Positions 41,929 to 41,934 of a stretch of DNA of 41,934 nucleotides are shown here, in pieces (position 1 is the stretch's first letter; every line of letters starts with the position of its first letter). The notes beneath the pieces were generated by a model. The model did no database searches and was not told the DNA's origin. It worked only from the letters and a program-made list of their open reading frames with translations. The DNA is from Collybiopsis luxurians FD-317 M1 (taxonomy: Eukaryota > Basidiomycota > Agaricomycetes > Agaricales > Omphalotaceae). The stretch spans positions 160,110-202,043 of the forward strand of contig KN834756.1 in NCBI GenBank assembly GCA_000827265.1, given 5' to 3'. Position numbers and translations under genes: made by a program.

Positions 41929-41934
41929 GAAATT

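Overview
The window is eukaryotic and looks like a gene-poor, transposon-rich piece of a basidiomycete (Agaricomycetes-type) genome. The evidence is short GT..AG introns of about 50-64 bp, NACHT-WD40 NLR genes with near-identical 43-residue WD40 units, a Ty1/copia element, a Helitron-type DUF6570 fragment and a large transposase-like family that I know from mushroom-forming fungi. No species can be named from the sequence. There are no bacterial operons, CRISPR arrays or clear functional rRNA/tRNA genes.

Layout. (1) 1-554: the 3' end of an NLR gene (NLR0), cut by the window edge. (2) 555-5500: mostly non-coding, with clusters of short repeated motifs typical of DNA-transposon ends and one unassigned minus-strand coding-like stretch. 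(3) 5501-14048: copy 1 of a segmental duplication, holding the 3' part of a four-TM protein gene, a degenerate minus-strand twin-ABC ATPase gene (copy A) and NLR1 (8789-13086). NLR1 has 11 or more WD40 units and an assembly gap. Its 3' flank carries a solo LTR and a small TIR element. (4) 14049-26040: a DNA-transposon-like unit bounded by inverted GTGTGAGTG arrays. Its host gene is broken by many stops, and a 5.4-kb copia element (19332-24735, TSD AGCAT) is nested in one exon. (5) 26208-34636: copy 2 of the duplication with the full-length four-TM gene, ABC copy B (more decayed, internally duplicated) and NLR2 (31291-34172, about five WD40 units). (6) 35030-38321: further ABC-ATPase remnants, including the best preserved one (copy C). 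(7) 38830-40302: a broken Helitron DUF6570 region on the minus strand, then AT-rich DNA with large inverted repeats to the window end.

How it fits together. The likely functional genes are the NLRs and the four-TM gene. The NLRs have the organisation of fungal STAND proteins used in non-self recognition: a NACHT switch, a WD40 sensor built from recently homogenised repeats that differ at a few fixed positions, and a conserved C-terminal module. The WD40 array differs in length between paralogues. NLR1 has lost its C-terminal module through a one-base deletion. Around the NLRs nearly everything repeated is decayed, and many of the stops look like CGA to TGA, TGG to TGA or CAA to TAA. That is a C-to-T style of mutation, while the NLR reading frames stay open.
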